A DNA stretch of 40,000 bases from Armadillidium nasatum (Eukaryota > Arthropoda > Malacostraca > Isopoda > Armadillidiidae): assembly GCA_009176605.1 (NCBI GenBank), contig SEYY01008464.1, forward strand, positions 195,001 through 235,000, written 5' to 3'. The notes under the pieces are model-generated. The model worked only from the letters and a program-made list of their open reading frames with translations. It did not search any database and was not told the DNA's origin. Below are positions 1 through 34,800 of this stretch, in pieces. How positions within the stretch are numbered: position 1 is the stretch's first letter; the number at the start of each line of letters is the position of its first letter. A program made the position numbers and the translations under genes.

Positions 1-1965
1 TCACCCCTTGTGCATCGAGAAAATTGTTAAGATAGTGGCAGACAAGTGGTCAGTTCCATATATCGTATGCCGCTGTTGTATTTAGTGTAAACATGCAAAT
101 CTCCAACGTCGCGTCTCAAAAATAAAGGGAAAGTAAACGGAAAGTACAGAGCAACTTTCAAGTCTTTTGACCTTTGACTAAAATACAAGCGAAACTATAG
201 CTACCCCAGATGAGAGCAGAACTCATTACAAGGGCAAATGAGATCCTTTTATAGTTGGAGTAACAGAAGAGGAAAAAAAACTCTGATGAACAAATCTACC
301 AGCTTCTTCGTGGTCACCAAATCAACTGTTGTGATAGGATGCTTCCAAGACATTCCTCTGTTTATGTTTAGATCAAGGATATTTTTATTGTCACCAGGAG
401 ACAGTACCATAAAAGAGTGAGAAAAGTTAGGTGCCTTTGAGAGGAAGTTTGAGTTCTTAAAGAGTTGAAGTTCGCAAATTGAGCGATTCCACCAAAATAT
501 TGTTTAATTTTGCTATTAAAAAAGTTTCAATTGAATTTTGACGGGTAAAATAAATAATGATATTCCATCCAAATCAGCAAAAATTGAATCGGAAAGAATA
601 AAAAATGGAGAAAATATGAAATAAGTAGAAGAATAGAGTTTCGAATCATTGGCATTTAAATGGAAAGAGCTAGTAGAGCAGCTAATAAAGTAGTCAATGA
701 AACATAGGAAAAAGAGGGAGATACAACAGAACCTTTAATACTATTAACATCGATGAGTGAATTCACACCATAACTAGGCAAGTTTTCAACAGTTCGATAA
801 TATATAACTAAACTGTGTACTTGAGAAGTAAATGTTGATATTTCTTGACAAGGATATAAAAGTATGCCCCATTTACATAACCATTACACTTTAGGTGGAT
901 TCAGTTTAGCAAGTAATTTATGTTATTTTGAGGTACAAAGGCTACTGTAGGTTGACACTGGTAATTGCGAGCTTCAGCAACAGATTGTTATAAGCGAAGC
1001 AGGAGCCACGCTCCGCGATTGGAAATATCATACAAATTTTTTTAAAAAATTAAAGTTCTTAAAATATACACACTATTTTAAAATTTAGTTAATGTAATTT
1101 GACCAACAGTACGATTTAAAATTCTGTAGATAGGATTAATAGGTTTTGTGACACTACTTCTCAACTAATATATAGCTAGCGCGACGTCTTACTACATAGC
1201 CTAACTCTTTCCCTGTCCAACTCTGACCCCAGACTTAACCACTATGCTCAGTCACTGGTAAAGTCCGGAACTCTCTATCTCCCCCACCCCCAGAACTTAC
1301 TTTGACTTGCACACTTAAACGCCGTGTATCGGGACATGTCGGATATTTAATCGGCATATAAAGGGCCCTCAATACTTATGAGGTCTGGGACATTTTCTAA
1401 TAAGCCTTCAATTTTTAACTTTGTGCTACGGTTATTCTTGATGGGCTAGACACTTCATATCGTCATTCTAATGTTTTTCCAGCTAAATTGCTGCTAATAA
1501 TGCCTATTCAAAATTACTCTTTTAATGGCAATTTCATAGGTTAGTCAGTAATAATGTAACAATGAAATTTTTAAAAACTAATATTTAACAATGACAGTAA
1601 AAAAAATACTGACAAAAATTAGAACTTGAGATGTCTATTTTCATCATCTGAGGAAGTTTCATGAATACAAAGAGAAAAACTTTTAAAAAAAATAATTCAT
1701 CGATTTTCTAAATTTACTCCCTCAAAGCTAACTACTTATTTTTCAAATGGTTTAATAAGATATTTTTAAAATTGTCAATTTTATTTAGGCTAGTTAAAAT
1801 TCTTTTTCAAATAAATATGGTTATTATCCTTAAATACAAAATGGGGAAAGTAAAAGAGAGATAAATTTAAATTTTATTATCTATAAAGAATTTTCTGAGC
1901 TCATTAAACATGAAAATCAAAATAGTTTATGGCTAGCTTACATTAAATATATAAATCTAAAATGC
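1..1965. other. No gene recognised
   Basis: AT-rich sequence with short degenerate ORFs only. It holds one dispersed repeat copy (1258-1360). It lies downstream of gene 1, 0.5 kb or more beyond its stop codon. Confidence 0.5.
1258..1360. repeat. Dispersed repeat, copy 1
   Basis: Shares GTAAAGTC(C/T)GGAAC and GT(G)TATC(G/A)(G/A)GACATGTC in the same order with 12966-13055. Family not recognised. Confidence 0.45.
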
Positions 1966-1988
1966 AAAAAAAAAAAAAAAAAAAAAAA
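1966..1988. repeat. A23 run
   Basis: Uninterrupted adenines. Confidence 0.95.
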
Positions 1989-2150
1989 CATTTTATTATT
2001 CGTATATAAAATTCAAACATCACAGTCACTACCTTATTTGAAGAGGGGGAACTGTCAAGGCTTTTTCCTTAAGATCGAAATGAGGGATAGAAAAAGTGCC
2101 TTCAAGTGTGTGAGTCAATCACTACCGTTATGCCAAGGTAGTGGCATATA

Positions 2151-2180
2151 CTACTACTACTAATAATAATAATAATAATA
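2151..2180. repeat. (TAC)n(TAA)n microsatellite
   Basis: CTACTACTAC followed by seven TAA-type units. Confidence 0.9.
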
Positions 2181-2305
2181 ACCTTTTCAACTAAATTTCT
2201 GAAACAAAATAAAAGCTGGATTAATAAATTAAACAAATCTAACCATAATATTCAGAAGAAAAATAAGACATTTTTAATCACTATGTTATCAGAAATATTT
2301 TAATC

Positions 2306-2467
<162 letters not shown>

Positions 2468-2481
2468 CAATGGCAATTTCG

Positions 2482-16131
<13,650 letters not shown>

Positions 16132-16134
16132 CTG

Positions 16135-16136
<2 letters not shown>

Positions 16137-16223
<87 letters not shown>
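16137..16223. repeat. (TA)n array, 87 bp
   Basis: Ends 5 nt upstream, in gene sense, of gene 1 exon A. Confidence 0.98.
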
Positions 16224-16225
<2 letters not shown>

Positions 16226-16233
16226 TATAAGGT

Positions 16234-16607
16234 AAAGGTGGAGATTGTTTCTGAGTTTCGATTGTTAAAAAATATTGAAAATCGAAAATATCGGAGAAGC
16301 CTATCGTAAACAAGAGAGTTGTCAGAGGTACGAGGTACTATTACTATACATAGACACAATTATTATTACTTACTTTTCTAGCAGAACCTAATTCGACTTA
16401 TCATAACCTGAACTACGAAATAGCCGTAAAAAGAGGCCTAACCTACACAAGAATTTGCCGTAAAAGAGACCTAACGTACACAAGAACGTTTGCACGACAA
16501 AGTAGCCTAGGGCTAATTATAGGCAGGAAAATATCGATCAAGATAAAATATCGACAAAAAAATATCGATATAAAAAATATCGAAACTCAGAAACAATCTC
16601 CACCTTT
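16234..16607. mobile_element. 374-bp element with perfect 29-bp inverted ends (MITE-like)
   Basis: Positions 16234-16262 and 16579-16607 are exact reverse complements (starting AAAGGTGGAGATTGTTTC). Inside lie several AAAATATCGA copies near the right end and a tandem 34-bp duplication at 16423-16490. It has no coding capacity. A T run follows the right arm directly. It sits 10 nt beyond the TA array at 16137-16223, just upstream of the first gene 1 exon found. No superfamily recognised. Confidence 0.6.
16423..16490. repeat. Tandem duplication, 34 bp x 2
   Basis: Two units beginning GCCGTAAAA and containing CCTAAC(C/G)TACACAAGAA, at 16423-16456 and 16457-16490, inside the inverted-repeat element. 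Confidence 0.75.
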
Positions 16608-16688
16608 TTTTTTTTTTTTTTTTTTTTTACAAAACGCCACCACTCACGGGCAGAGCCCTTTTCAAGGAGGGGGCACACATATTTTAAG

Positions 16689-16795
<107 letters not shown>

Positions 16796-17239
16796 TAACA
16801 ATTAAAAATAAAAAAATTGTAATTACTTTAAAATTAACTTTCCCCCAAAAAAAAATTTGATTTTAAATAGCTATTTTCCCCTCCTAATCCTAACTTTTCA
16901 TGGCAATATATGAAATTTCTTAAATTTTGACATCTTATAAAATCCTAGCATAAGGGTATATAAAATTATAATGACTTACTTGAGTCCCCAAGTAGTAAAA
17001 CAAATTTTCCTTTAAATAATCGATATATATCAGATTTTAAAAATATATCAGCCATATTAAATTAATATCTGCAAAATTAATGTTGTCAATTACTTAAAAA
17101 GGTAAAACTTTCATGTAATGAGCATTTCTGTATATTGATAAACATTGTTGACAAAACCAAATTTTTTTTATTTTTGAAAAAAACCATTCCAATCAAGTTT
17201 ATTGAGACCTCCTCTCCAAAAACAAATCTAAGGGTAAGT

Positions 17240-17357
<118 letters not shown>

Positions 17358-17674
17358 TTTTTTTTTTTTCTTTTTTTATTTTATTTTTTTTTTTTTAAAA
17401 AAAATTTTTATAGCTTTAATTGCAAAGGAAAAAGTTTTGATTTAAAGTTTAAAAAATAATATTATATATTGTAAATTTAAATAGTAATATAATATAATCT
17501 TATATTACTTATTATTTTACTTTAGTAATTAGGCCTAACACTGATGCCCTGGATGCTTGGATCACGAAAAATCATAACATGTGGAATTAAGTTTTAATAT
17601 TGAAGGAAATAATAAAGTTAAACAAATATTAGTTAATTATTAAAAGTAGAACTATAATTTTTTTTTCCTACTCA

Positions 17675-17920
17675 GCCTACCTACATAAAGGAAATGATCG
17701 TAATATGAATTTTTTTTGGTTTATCAGTGAATGGCAAAGGATTTTGTAAAAAAAAAAATATCTATTTTTTAAAAACTCTAATGATTAAAATGTTTTTTCC
17801 CACAATGTGGTATAACATTTTGTCTGTAGCTAATTCGTATCATAATATTTAAAGATATATCCTTTCACTGTCTTTTTTTTTACAAGGTTGGTAAATCAGA
17901 TTCTACTATATATTTTAAAG

Positions 17921-18007
<87 letters not shown>

Positions 18008-18355
18008 CAGCACTCGCAGGTCAAGGGGTATAGGGAGAAGAATACCCTGTAGACAAAATGTTCATGTGCCATGCATTTGCAACCTGTATTATAATATGCA
18101 TGAATAATAAACATTTCAAAGGATTACTTTAACTTAAATATTACTGCAGTACAACAATAAAAATGTAAATGCATGGCACACTAATTTGTCTGACTATGTT
18201 TTACTTGCAGATGATATGATATATAATGACATTAAACCCAAAAAATTTTTTAATCATTTGAATTTTTTTTTTATTTTTTTTTTTAGAAAATCCTTTCCTA
18301 TTTGCTGATAAACCAAAAAAATTCATATTAAAATCATTTCCTCTACCTTGGTAAT
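17675..18355. repeat. Large imperfect inverted repeat with nested hairpin
   Basis: The arm at about 17675-17790 (GGAAATGATCGTAATATGAA, then GGTTTATCAG) matches the reverse complement of about 18235-18355 with a few mismatches. Between them lie a TA array (17924-18004) and a second, inner inverted pair around 18052-18081 and 18163-18190 (GTGCCATGCATTT / AAATGCATGGCAC). It may be a fold-back transposon or an inverted duplication. Confidence 0.6.
17924..18004. repeat. (TA)n array, 81 bp
   Basis: Lies between the arms of the large inverted repeat. Confidence 0.98.
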
Positions 18356-20459
<2,104 letters not shown>

Positions 20460-20747
20460 ATTTAAAAGTATATCTACCATAGCCGATTGTAACGAAATTT
20501 ACATTATTTGTAGAACATGACCCCACCAAAAAACGAAAGGGTTATAAGTCAATGAGTTTTAAAAATCGAAAAAGAGTAGCGAAAATCCTGAAATGTAGCC
20601 AGTGTGGTGGAGTATATATTTATAAATCTCATATATGGTTCATGTCTTTTTCCCTTCATTTTTTTTTCCTAACAAACTAGTTCGACTTAACCTAACCTTG
20701 ACTTGAAATGTAAATGTAGGCCTAACAGTCAGCAAATAGGGTTAACG

Positions 20748-20874
<127 letters not shown>

Positions 20875-20890
20875 TATATTAAAATAAATT

Positions 20891-20938
20891 AAAAAAAAAA
20901 AAAAAAAAAAAATAAAAAAAAAAAAAAAAAAAAAAAAA

Positions 20939-20970
<32 letters not shown>
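20891..20970. repeat. Poly-A tract, about 80 bp
   Basis: Runs of 22, 26 and about 30 A broken by single T residues. Confidence 0.95.
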
Positions 20971-25995
<5,025 letters not shown>

Positions 25996-26021
25996 CTATC
26001 ACAACACCATTTATAATATGG

Positions 26022-26193
<172 letters not shown>

Positions 26194-26388
26194 GACGATG
26201 ACAATTATAATAAATTTGAAGATTATGATGGCAAAAAAATCCAAACTTAAATAAAAACTGAATTTTAAACATTAAATTGTAGTTTTTTTTTATAATTAAT
26301 TTATGTGAAAATTTGAGTTAAAATCACCGTTTAACTTTGAAATTTTTTAAGTTTATACATTAGGTTATAAATCTGAGAACTGCCAAGT

Positions 26389-26790
26389 ATAATTTCTTTC
26401 TATTGAAAAATTCCAGTCTTTAAATTTTGGGTTCTTCCCTTGTAACCCTCTTCATACATCCAACAAAATAATATAATGTATCGTATAGAAAAACATTTTA
26501 AATTTAAAATGACAACGAACATTTTAAAATAAGTTCCTTTAAAACTATATTTAATATGATAGTTTTTTCAGAAAAAAAATTTTTTAATACTTATTTATGT
26601 ATGAGCTCTTGAAAACTTTTCCCCATGTTTTTTTTTTTTTTTTAATATCTGTAAACTAGAACTAACTTCATAGCCTTTCTTCAATTAACGTTTTAACTTG
26701 TACGTGAATTGATCCTATCTAGCTGAAAAATCTTTCAATGACTGTAAAGATAAATTTAACTTTTATTTTGAGAAATTAGTCAATCAGTCC
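26389..26790. repeat. Segment duplicated with heavy alteration at 27442-28090
   Basis: Anchors such as ATATAATGTATCGTAT, CATTTTAAATTTAA, TTATTTATGTATGAGCTC and GATCCTATCTAG recur in the same order in the second copy. This is the cleaner copy. Confidence 0.7.
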
Positions 26791-26823
26791 CAGTCTCCCA
26801 ACTTTCATTTATCTATTTGGTGA

Positions 26824-26953
<130 letters not shown>

Positions 26954-27441
26954 TATATATTATAATTAAATATATAAATAAATTTTAGTATATATATTTA
27001 GAATATAGTATGGGATATAATTTAATATAATTATTGACGATGATATACTATAATAATATATATCAAATATAATTTGTAAAGATTATATAGTATGGTCTAA
27101 TAATATAATAATAATATAATATTTTTTTTTTTTTTTTTATTTTATTAATTTTAATATTTTCAAAACATTTTTCCTGAAAATATGGAATAGTTTATTTTTT
27201 TTTAAATAATATATTATTAATAAGATATATATATTATATGTATGAAAATTTATGAGTAATATAATATAATCACTCAGTATTTATAAACTTTATTCAACTG
27301 ATTTGATATAAGAGTTTGAATGAGTGAGTGAACTAGTCATTATAGGTAGTGAAGAGAGATACCTTGAGAACGGTTGGACACATCACAAAGTGTTCTAGTA
27401 ATGCAACATTATACATATAATACCAGCTGTAGATATGTAGG

Positions 27442-28090
27442 CGTAATTTCTCAGTCTTTTAAATTTGGGGTTCTTTCCCTGGTTCGATCGTGAAGAGAAC
27501 ATCGCTGTGGAGTGGAATGAGACAACAGTGCGAAGAACTGACTGAGAATGGAGACCAGAAGAGAAGAGAGACTCGGCGGGCGATATAATGTATCGTATTA
27601 GAAAACATTTTAAATTTAACAAAATAGGAACCAAGCGAAAACGAGTATTTTATGGAAAGGCTTGGAGAGGTTCTAGCAACGCTCATTAAAACAACGAAGG
27701 AAAAAGACACTGCAAAAGGATAGGGATGTGACTCAATCGATATGTATTGAGATAGGAGCAGATATATTGTTCCGAGAAAAGAAAATATATGAGGAATTTT
27801 TTAGTTAGCACCCAACAGGCTCAGAGTTACTATTTATGTATGAGCTCCTTGTGGAGAGACTTGGTGATGTCCCTCATCAGTATGATTTTTTTTTTTGTTT
27901 TATATTAATATTCTGTAAAACTAGATACTACTAACTTATTTCATTAAGCTCATTATTACTTCAATTATAATATAACTCTGATATTATATTATTTATACTA
28001 TTGATACGTGAATAATATGTAATCCTATCTAGTACTATGATAAAATAAATTACTATTTATCATAATAATGACTTTGAATAGATAATAAAT
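27442..28090. repeat. Expanded, heavily altered copy of 26389-26790
   Basis: The same anchors occur in order, separated by many small insertions and one block (27484-27581) absent from the other copy. The dense indels look more like poor base-calling than normal divergence. Confidence 0.65.
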
Positions 28091-28282
28091 TATTAAATAG
28101 TATGTGTAATAAAATATATTTAGATGAAAATTTATAAGTTTACATAAATATTACAGGTTCCAAGTATATCTTACCCAATACTTTCATAATTTCAACTTAC
28201 ATATATATGATTCTCAAATGGAAATTTAAAAGATTTTTGAGGTGACTAGATTAGCGCTTGATACCATTTCTAAATTTTTCAG

Positions 28283-28633
28283 AAACTGAAGGCCCAATAT
28301 ATCCAGCAGACACCTCTGGAGGAGAAGTTGCGGCAAACCTTGGATAGCTGGGATGCAGTAAATGTTCACCACAATACCCCTCTCACTAGGAACCTTTTTC
28401 CATGTGAATACCAAGAGTTCTGGGTGGACTTGTTTATGAAGTATAATACCCCATTACCCAGCTCAGCGGCCGTGGAGAAGTTGTTTAGTCAAGGCTCTGA
28501 CATTCTAAGACCAAAGAAGGCAGCCATTACATCCAGCAATTTTGAAAAATTTATTTTCATGAAAGGGAATATGACCCTTTTCAGAATGCAAGAGGAGAGC
28601 TACGAAGGAGGGAAGTACAATCATAAAGGCTGA
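28283..28633 (+). CDS. hAT (ZBED-type) transposase C-terminal exon
   Basis: Open from a TTTTTCAG acceptor to a TGA. It begins QKLKAQYIQQTPLEEKL and includes YNTPLPSSAAVEKLFSQGSD, then ILRPKKAAITSSNFEKFIFM. The SSAAVEKLFSQGSDILRPK...NFEKFIFMKGN pattern is the hAT C-terminal dimerisation region of the kind found in ZBED/BED-finger hAT transposases and genes derived from them. Only about 116 codons are present: no BED finger or catalytic core was found upstream, where the frame closes. It is followed by AT-rich DNA and a 41-nt A run. It is probably the 3' end of a transposon. The lack of stops and the possible splice acceptor leave a host-adopted exon as a second reading. Confidence 0.75.
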   Translation, partial: KLKAQYIQQTPLEEKLRQTLDSWDAVNVHHNTPLTRNLFPCEYQEFWVDLFMKYNTPLPSSAAVEKLFSQGSDILRPKKAAITSSNFEKFIFMKGNMTLFRMQEESYEGGKYNHKG

Positions 28634-28697
28634 ATTAAATAATAAAAAAAATTCTTTCTTCATTTATATTTATATATATTATAAAAAAATACTAAAA

Positions 28698-28699
<2 letters not shown>

Positions 28700-28740
<41 letters not shown>
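28700..28740. repeat. A41 run
   Basis: Follows the hAT exon by about 65 bp. Confidence 0.95.
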
Positions 28741-28742
<2 letters not shown>

Positions 28743-28793
28743 ATTTTTAATATTTTTTTATTTTATTTTTATTTTTATTTTTTATTTTTATTT

Positions 28794-28794
<1 letters not shown>

Positions 28795-28885
<91 letters not shown>
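28795..28885. repeat. T91 run
   Basis: Uninterrupted thymines, then TGCGCTTTTGCGCTTTTGC. Confidence 0.95.
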
Positions 28886-28887
<2 letters not shown>

Positions 28888-31800
28888 GCTTTTGCGCTTT
28901 TGCATTTGCGGACAAGATTTTTAAAATTTGCGCTTTTGAGTTTTGCCGCTCTAATAAATTTTTAAAATTAATCTAGCTCGGCTCCACCTTATTTCGTACT
29001 TTATGTGTGAGTCCAAAAAGCTAACTCAAGTTATACAAGTGCGAATTATAGCAATAATATTATTTTTTTTTTATCCCAATATAGAATAACTTACCATCCA
29101 CATAGCTCTCCTTTAATGAATATATCAATATATTTAATTAATTATATATAACAAATATAACTATACTAAAGTAAAATTTGTATATTAGCTATTAACTGTA
29201 GTAATTAATATATAATATCATATAATATAGATAATATACTATAATATAATATATATATATATATATATATATTATACAATATATATATATACTCATTTCC
29301 TCTCATATTATTTCTACTATATTTATTAAACATATATATGAGCATTTAGATTTCATGTGTATGATGACCACTCAACAGGCAGGAATCACACTGTAGACTT
29401 GCAGTGTTCGTTTATTGGATAGTAGTCTTGTATGGGATGTGTATATGGGTAATTAATACATGTGTATACGCATATTTATTTTTGCCTATCATTTAACAGA
29501 TAGGGTTTTTGTTTTTGTCATTGTCATGCTTTTGTTCTTGTTGAACCTAATTACAAGTAAATCATTATAGTGGATATATTGTTGTATACAACAAATATTA
29601 ATAAAAAAAAGAACACAAAAACAAAAAAGAACCTTCAAATTGATTTAACACGTAACGTGTAAGATCTCGACGACATACATATAACACAAATCTTTGCAGA
29701 AAGCCATAACAAATTGTACCAACCTCTTATATAACTATAATGTTGCCCTCACGACAAAAACTAATATTAAAATAGAAAGTTAAGTATATACCAGTAGCCA
29801 AGCAAATCACCTTGTTGGGTGATGGTTCCATTCTCCATTGGAATCTCACTCTTGGTAAAGTATACAAAGTGATGTGTACTAGAGAATGATCATACGAGAC
29901 ACTCAATGTGATGTGACTGTGTGGTATGTGCATGATTCATAATTATAAAATTATTTGATAGAGACCCATATCACATTGATACCCAAAAAATTGACGTGGA
30001 TACTCGCTCTTGTCATTACACTAGATAAAAGAAGCCAGCCAGAACGGTTATTGAGACATATGATGACTTATAAAAACATACATTTGGAAATTTACTTGGT
30101 ATACGAAATGAGATTCTTTATAACGAAAACCATATTATTTTTAACTAGACCCTCTCATACTGTGGAAGTGATCCTATTTCGATATCATTAATCTTTGTAA
30201 TAAGACGTGAAAATACCAATATATAATATCAAAATAATTGAGTGCTATTGAAATCCAGTGATAGGATATCTGACCAACATGCGAGGACAAATTTAATTAT
30301 GAATTAACTGTAATTTAACTTCTAAAAAAATAATGAAAAAGAAGACGAGTGAATTCTGTCTCTCTTTTAAAGGTTATGAGGAAAAAAGTGTGCAGAACAT
30401 ACTTATGCTTACGCTGAAATGCGTGGTTAGTGGTGTGTGCTCTCACACACCCATGTGCAAATATGAGGTAACAAAGAATAACAACATACAAAAGAATTGT
30501 TTGAATTCAGTGAAACAAATAGTTACTTTCCATACCACAGATAACAAACTTCCCAAACTGTAGATTGTAACTCAGGGTACTAATCTCTCAGACAGAAGCA
30601 GAAAATCGAGAACTAATCATCAGAGTGTGCGTTCGACCATAAAGATCTTTTCTCTTTTCAGGTGTCTCGAAAAAACAATACACATGAAGTCTATATACTG
30701 CGTATTATATATTCAGCTGAGATAACGCTCACTCAATACTTCTGGACATTTACAACAGTGCTTGATAGATAAAAGAAGCCGTTCATAATGTAAAACCCTC
30801 GTATCTGACAAACTATTCGCGAAGTTCTAATAGACACATTTACCAAACAAGACCAAAAAAGGAAAGTGCTCTACACTCAAATGGCACTTCTGATATCACA
30901 CATATCTTCACAATGGAGTAAACTAATTGCTAAAGAAGCTTCTGAAATTAGTATCAAACTACATTAGTATTAATTTCTCAGGGTGAAAGGATTTTTTGTA
31001 GTTGTAAGTGTTACTTTTAGTGTGTATAATAGTTTTTTTGGATATTTATAAAGATTAATAATTAACATTTAATAAAATGCAACACTTTTTATAATATGAA
31101 AGTGAGGATATTTAAGTTTCATAATCATAAGGATTATATCATATGCTTAACATTCATATTTTTAATATTCCAAAACATGAAAAAATTAATGTGTTATAGT
31201 AGTAATATTACAATAGTCTGTTGCTTGATATACATTAATTGTTTGAGATCTTAAATAAATAAAATGCTAGGGCATAAAATATTCTATATCATGTCATGAC
31301 ATTTCAGAAAATGAGGATAGTGGTTTACAGGGTAACATCGCTTTAAGATATAAGAGTCTTAAAAATCTAAGATATTTTTAAATGTAATTTCTTTCTTGAT
31401 TCATTGATTATTTAAAATATTTGTTATTAGATATTTAGTGAAGATAATTAAACTTCTTTATATTATATATTTAATATTTAATAATAAAGTAATAGTTAAT
31501 ATTAAGTGCAAAATTCTTAATATATGCTATCTGCTATATTCATTATAAGTTTACCATACGTTAACATACTCAACCAACCTATCTCTCCTTTGGAGCGTGA
31601 CAGGAGATATAATTAAGGAGAAAAATAACGTTAGCATCAATAATTCTAAACTGATTCATATCTTGACCCACCGCTAGATTTTCTAAATGCATCAATGATA
31701 TCTATACATGAGTTAAACATTTACACAATTAAATACTATATAATAAACTTAAGTGAATAATATGAAATTATCATTTATTATCATATATAAATTTTTTATA

Positions 31801-34800
31801 TCATTACCCTAATATTACCAATCATAGAATTATGAATTTTCAAGAAAATATTTTTACTCTTTATTTATCCCCTATCCAATGTATCTGCAACCAGTTCACC
31901 AAATTTACAATAAAACATCACAAATGAAATAATAATTAATATCGACTACCTGTTTCAAGCTTTGATATTCACCTTTTCAACGTGTATAAGTATAACTTAT
32001 GATACCATAAACAGATCATTTTTTCGAAGACTTATTCAACAATAGTATGTGTAAATTTGATATGACATTCCACAAATCATATTATAGACGCTCACCTTAC
32101 AACTATTTTTTCGATATAAAATTCTCCCATCTAACTGTCAATATATGTATATAGTCTATCTTATATATACTGACGAGTTGTCGAGTGATAATTGATATGT
32201 GCATAGATTTATTAATGAATAATATATATATATATAAAGTAGATAAATATAATAACTATATAAGTAATTTTTAACTAATAAAAATATCAATCTCTAGTTA
32301 ACATGATATTAAGAATGCAAGTATTCAATTTTCTCAAATCAGTGAGTCATGTTTCTTAAGTAATCTCAGTTGATGATTTTTTATCAATACACATTCTTTC
32401 AAAGTCATATCTAGTGATGCTATCTTTTTACATCAAGCGCTTACTATATGCAGAACATGGTATGATAGACACATCTAGTCTCAATAATCATGCTATAGGT
32501 TGTATTACTACTAACACTATTATCTATTGAGATATACTCTAAAATCTTTCAAAACTACATACTATAAAGTAACATTCATAGTAATATCTTACAAAGATTA
32601 TCTCTAAATAATATTTCTCCTAATAGTTTTTTGAGTACTGTAAATTATTCAGAAATATTGTAATAGGCCTGTAATATTACGATGTACTAAACTAGATAGA
32701 AATTAAGTTGATTGATATCTGACTAATGCTTCATATTTATAATTAAACTCTTTTATAATAGCTACCATGCTTATTATATAATACATAATCATACATCTAC
32801 AACGAGCGCATCTAGGTGAGCGCTTATTGAACTGAAGATTTTAGAAGTAAACACATAATGCATATCAAAGAAGAAGATAAGTACAACAACCAGTACGTAG
32901 CAACTGAGATTAGACGACCTAATGACACAAAATTAAGAATAAATATCATCCTGATTCTGACGCACAACTAAGGGGCCACCGATAAGGACTAAGTGACAGA
33001 ATTTGATGAGAGACGACAGACATCGTTGGGTAAAATGTTATTCTAGTAGACTCAGACCTGTGTGAATAACAACTATATTTCAAGCTTAAGAACAAAAAAT
33101 TAAGTTAAAATCATGAAAAATTGAATGCATGATAGTTGAAAGATGTGAATTTAAGAACTAATGCTCTTATCTTATTACTTACATAGTGATATCAGAGAAC
33201 ACACTAGTCTCATGAAAAAGAAACATAGTGCCTTTTATTGCGAAATTCTAGAGGACCGGTCCCAAAATTATCTTCAAGAATCAACAGAGAAGTAGTGCAC
33301 CTTTAGTGACCAGTATTTATTGAGGTTGGACAGATGGCTGTTGTACTGCATTTTCAACTCGTGTTAAGCAGTCAACCCGTATCATAACATTGAATCTCTC
33401 CCTTTTACATCGTCCTTTCACTCCGCAATAATCGGTGATTGGAATTTAGGTTGTCCATATTATTAATAAGCGTATCTTTCACTATTGACAATATAATATT
33501 ACTTTTGTCTAGTATATCGAGCTATAATAAAAATGCTTAGAATAAATTTATATATCTTCTGATTTATAACACATCAACATTTTATCAAAGCACCCCATTC
33601 ATTTAAAAATATTAAATATTCTACAATAACTATCTTTTATAATGTAGTATTTGTACTGATTAGTCATAATTTATAAACATGATTATACTATAGTGAATCT
33701 ATATAAAATAATAGGTTTGCAGGTCTAGAACATGAGTATTATCATTCAACACTTATGAAATTATATTAAATTTTTTGTGCAACATTACAAATATAAAAAA
33801 AAAATAAAAAATAAAATTAAACTACAACAATCTCAACTAAAAATGGAAGACTACCAAACTTTACATAGACCTGTAGTAACGTCTAAATTTTTTATTATAC
33901 AATTATCCATCCTAAAAGTGCTCCCGGATCGACATTGAATTGACACTACTATATTATTTTCAGAGGACATGGAAGTAATGAGTTTTATGTTTCTCTAATA
34001 TTAAAAAAGCTAACAGTGACGTTTTCATACTATTTTACCACCGATAGGAAAGTCAGACTACATTTAGTTAATGTCAAATGTATAAACGACACATTGCAAA
34101 TCCATTTTTCTTGACAAATGTAGAAAATAATATTATATTTGTTATAAATTACTCATGTAATTCTAAAATATGAATATATCAACATAATTTTTCATACTAT
34201 AATATTTATGAATAAGTATCATTATTATATATATATTATAATATATTAAATAATAATATTTATTATAATATCTTATCATATTATCATTAAACTATAAGGC
34301 ACCTAGCCTAATGAAGCTTATGGTATTATATATTCTATAGTTATTTGTAACATTTTAATTAATAGTTAATATATATAGAATAGGTAAAGTATTATTCCAA
34401 TATGATTACAATTATAATAATTTATTTATTTAACGTATTTAATAGTATAGATAGGTTCAAAAGATCAATTGTGCATTATCCATATTCGACAAGAGTTCAT
34501 TACCTACAATAGTAGTAATACAGAGTTAATAATTTATATTGAACGTAATCAAATATTCCACCAATAAATAGCTAATACTAAATAAAAATGTATACAAGAT
34601 TTGTGCAGATTATTTGTCTTCTCCAGAGAGTTCAGCTCCAAGAGTTCCCATAGTGATACAAAAAGTTGCTCCATATCGAGGTTTAGAATGAAGCTTTTAG
34701 GTCCTTTGAATCTCTTCAGGATTTAAGAAAGAGTATATCCTTTGTAGATGCCTACACAGTTACGTAGATCGCATGCGATCTTCCTTCTTCTCTATATTTT

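Noticed and set aside
238..420. 60-codon plus-strand ORF
   Set aside because: No recognisable motif, no splice or promoter context, and length expected by chance.
18180..18250. Plus-strand SDYVLLADDM, resembling a reverse transcriptase active site
   Set aside because: The frame is short, sits on the edge of an inverted repeat, and no neighbouring reverse transcriptase motifs were found.
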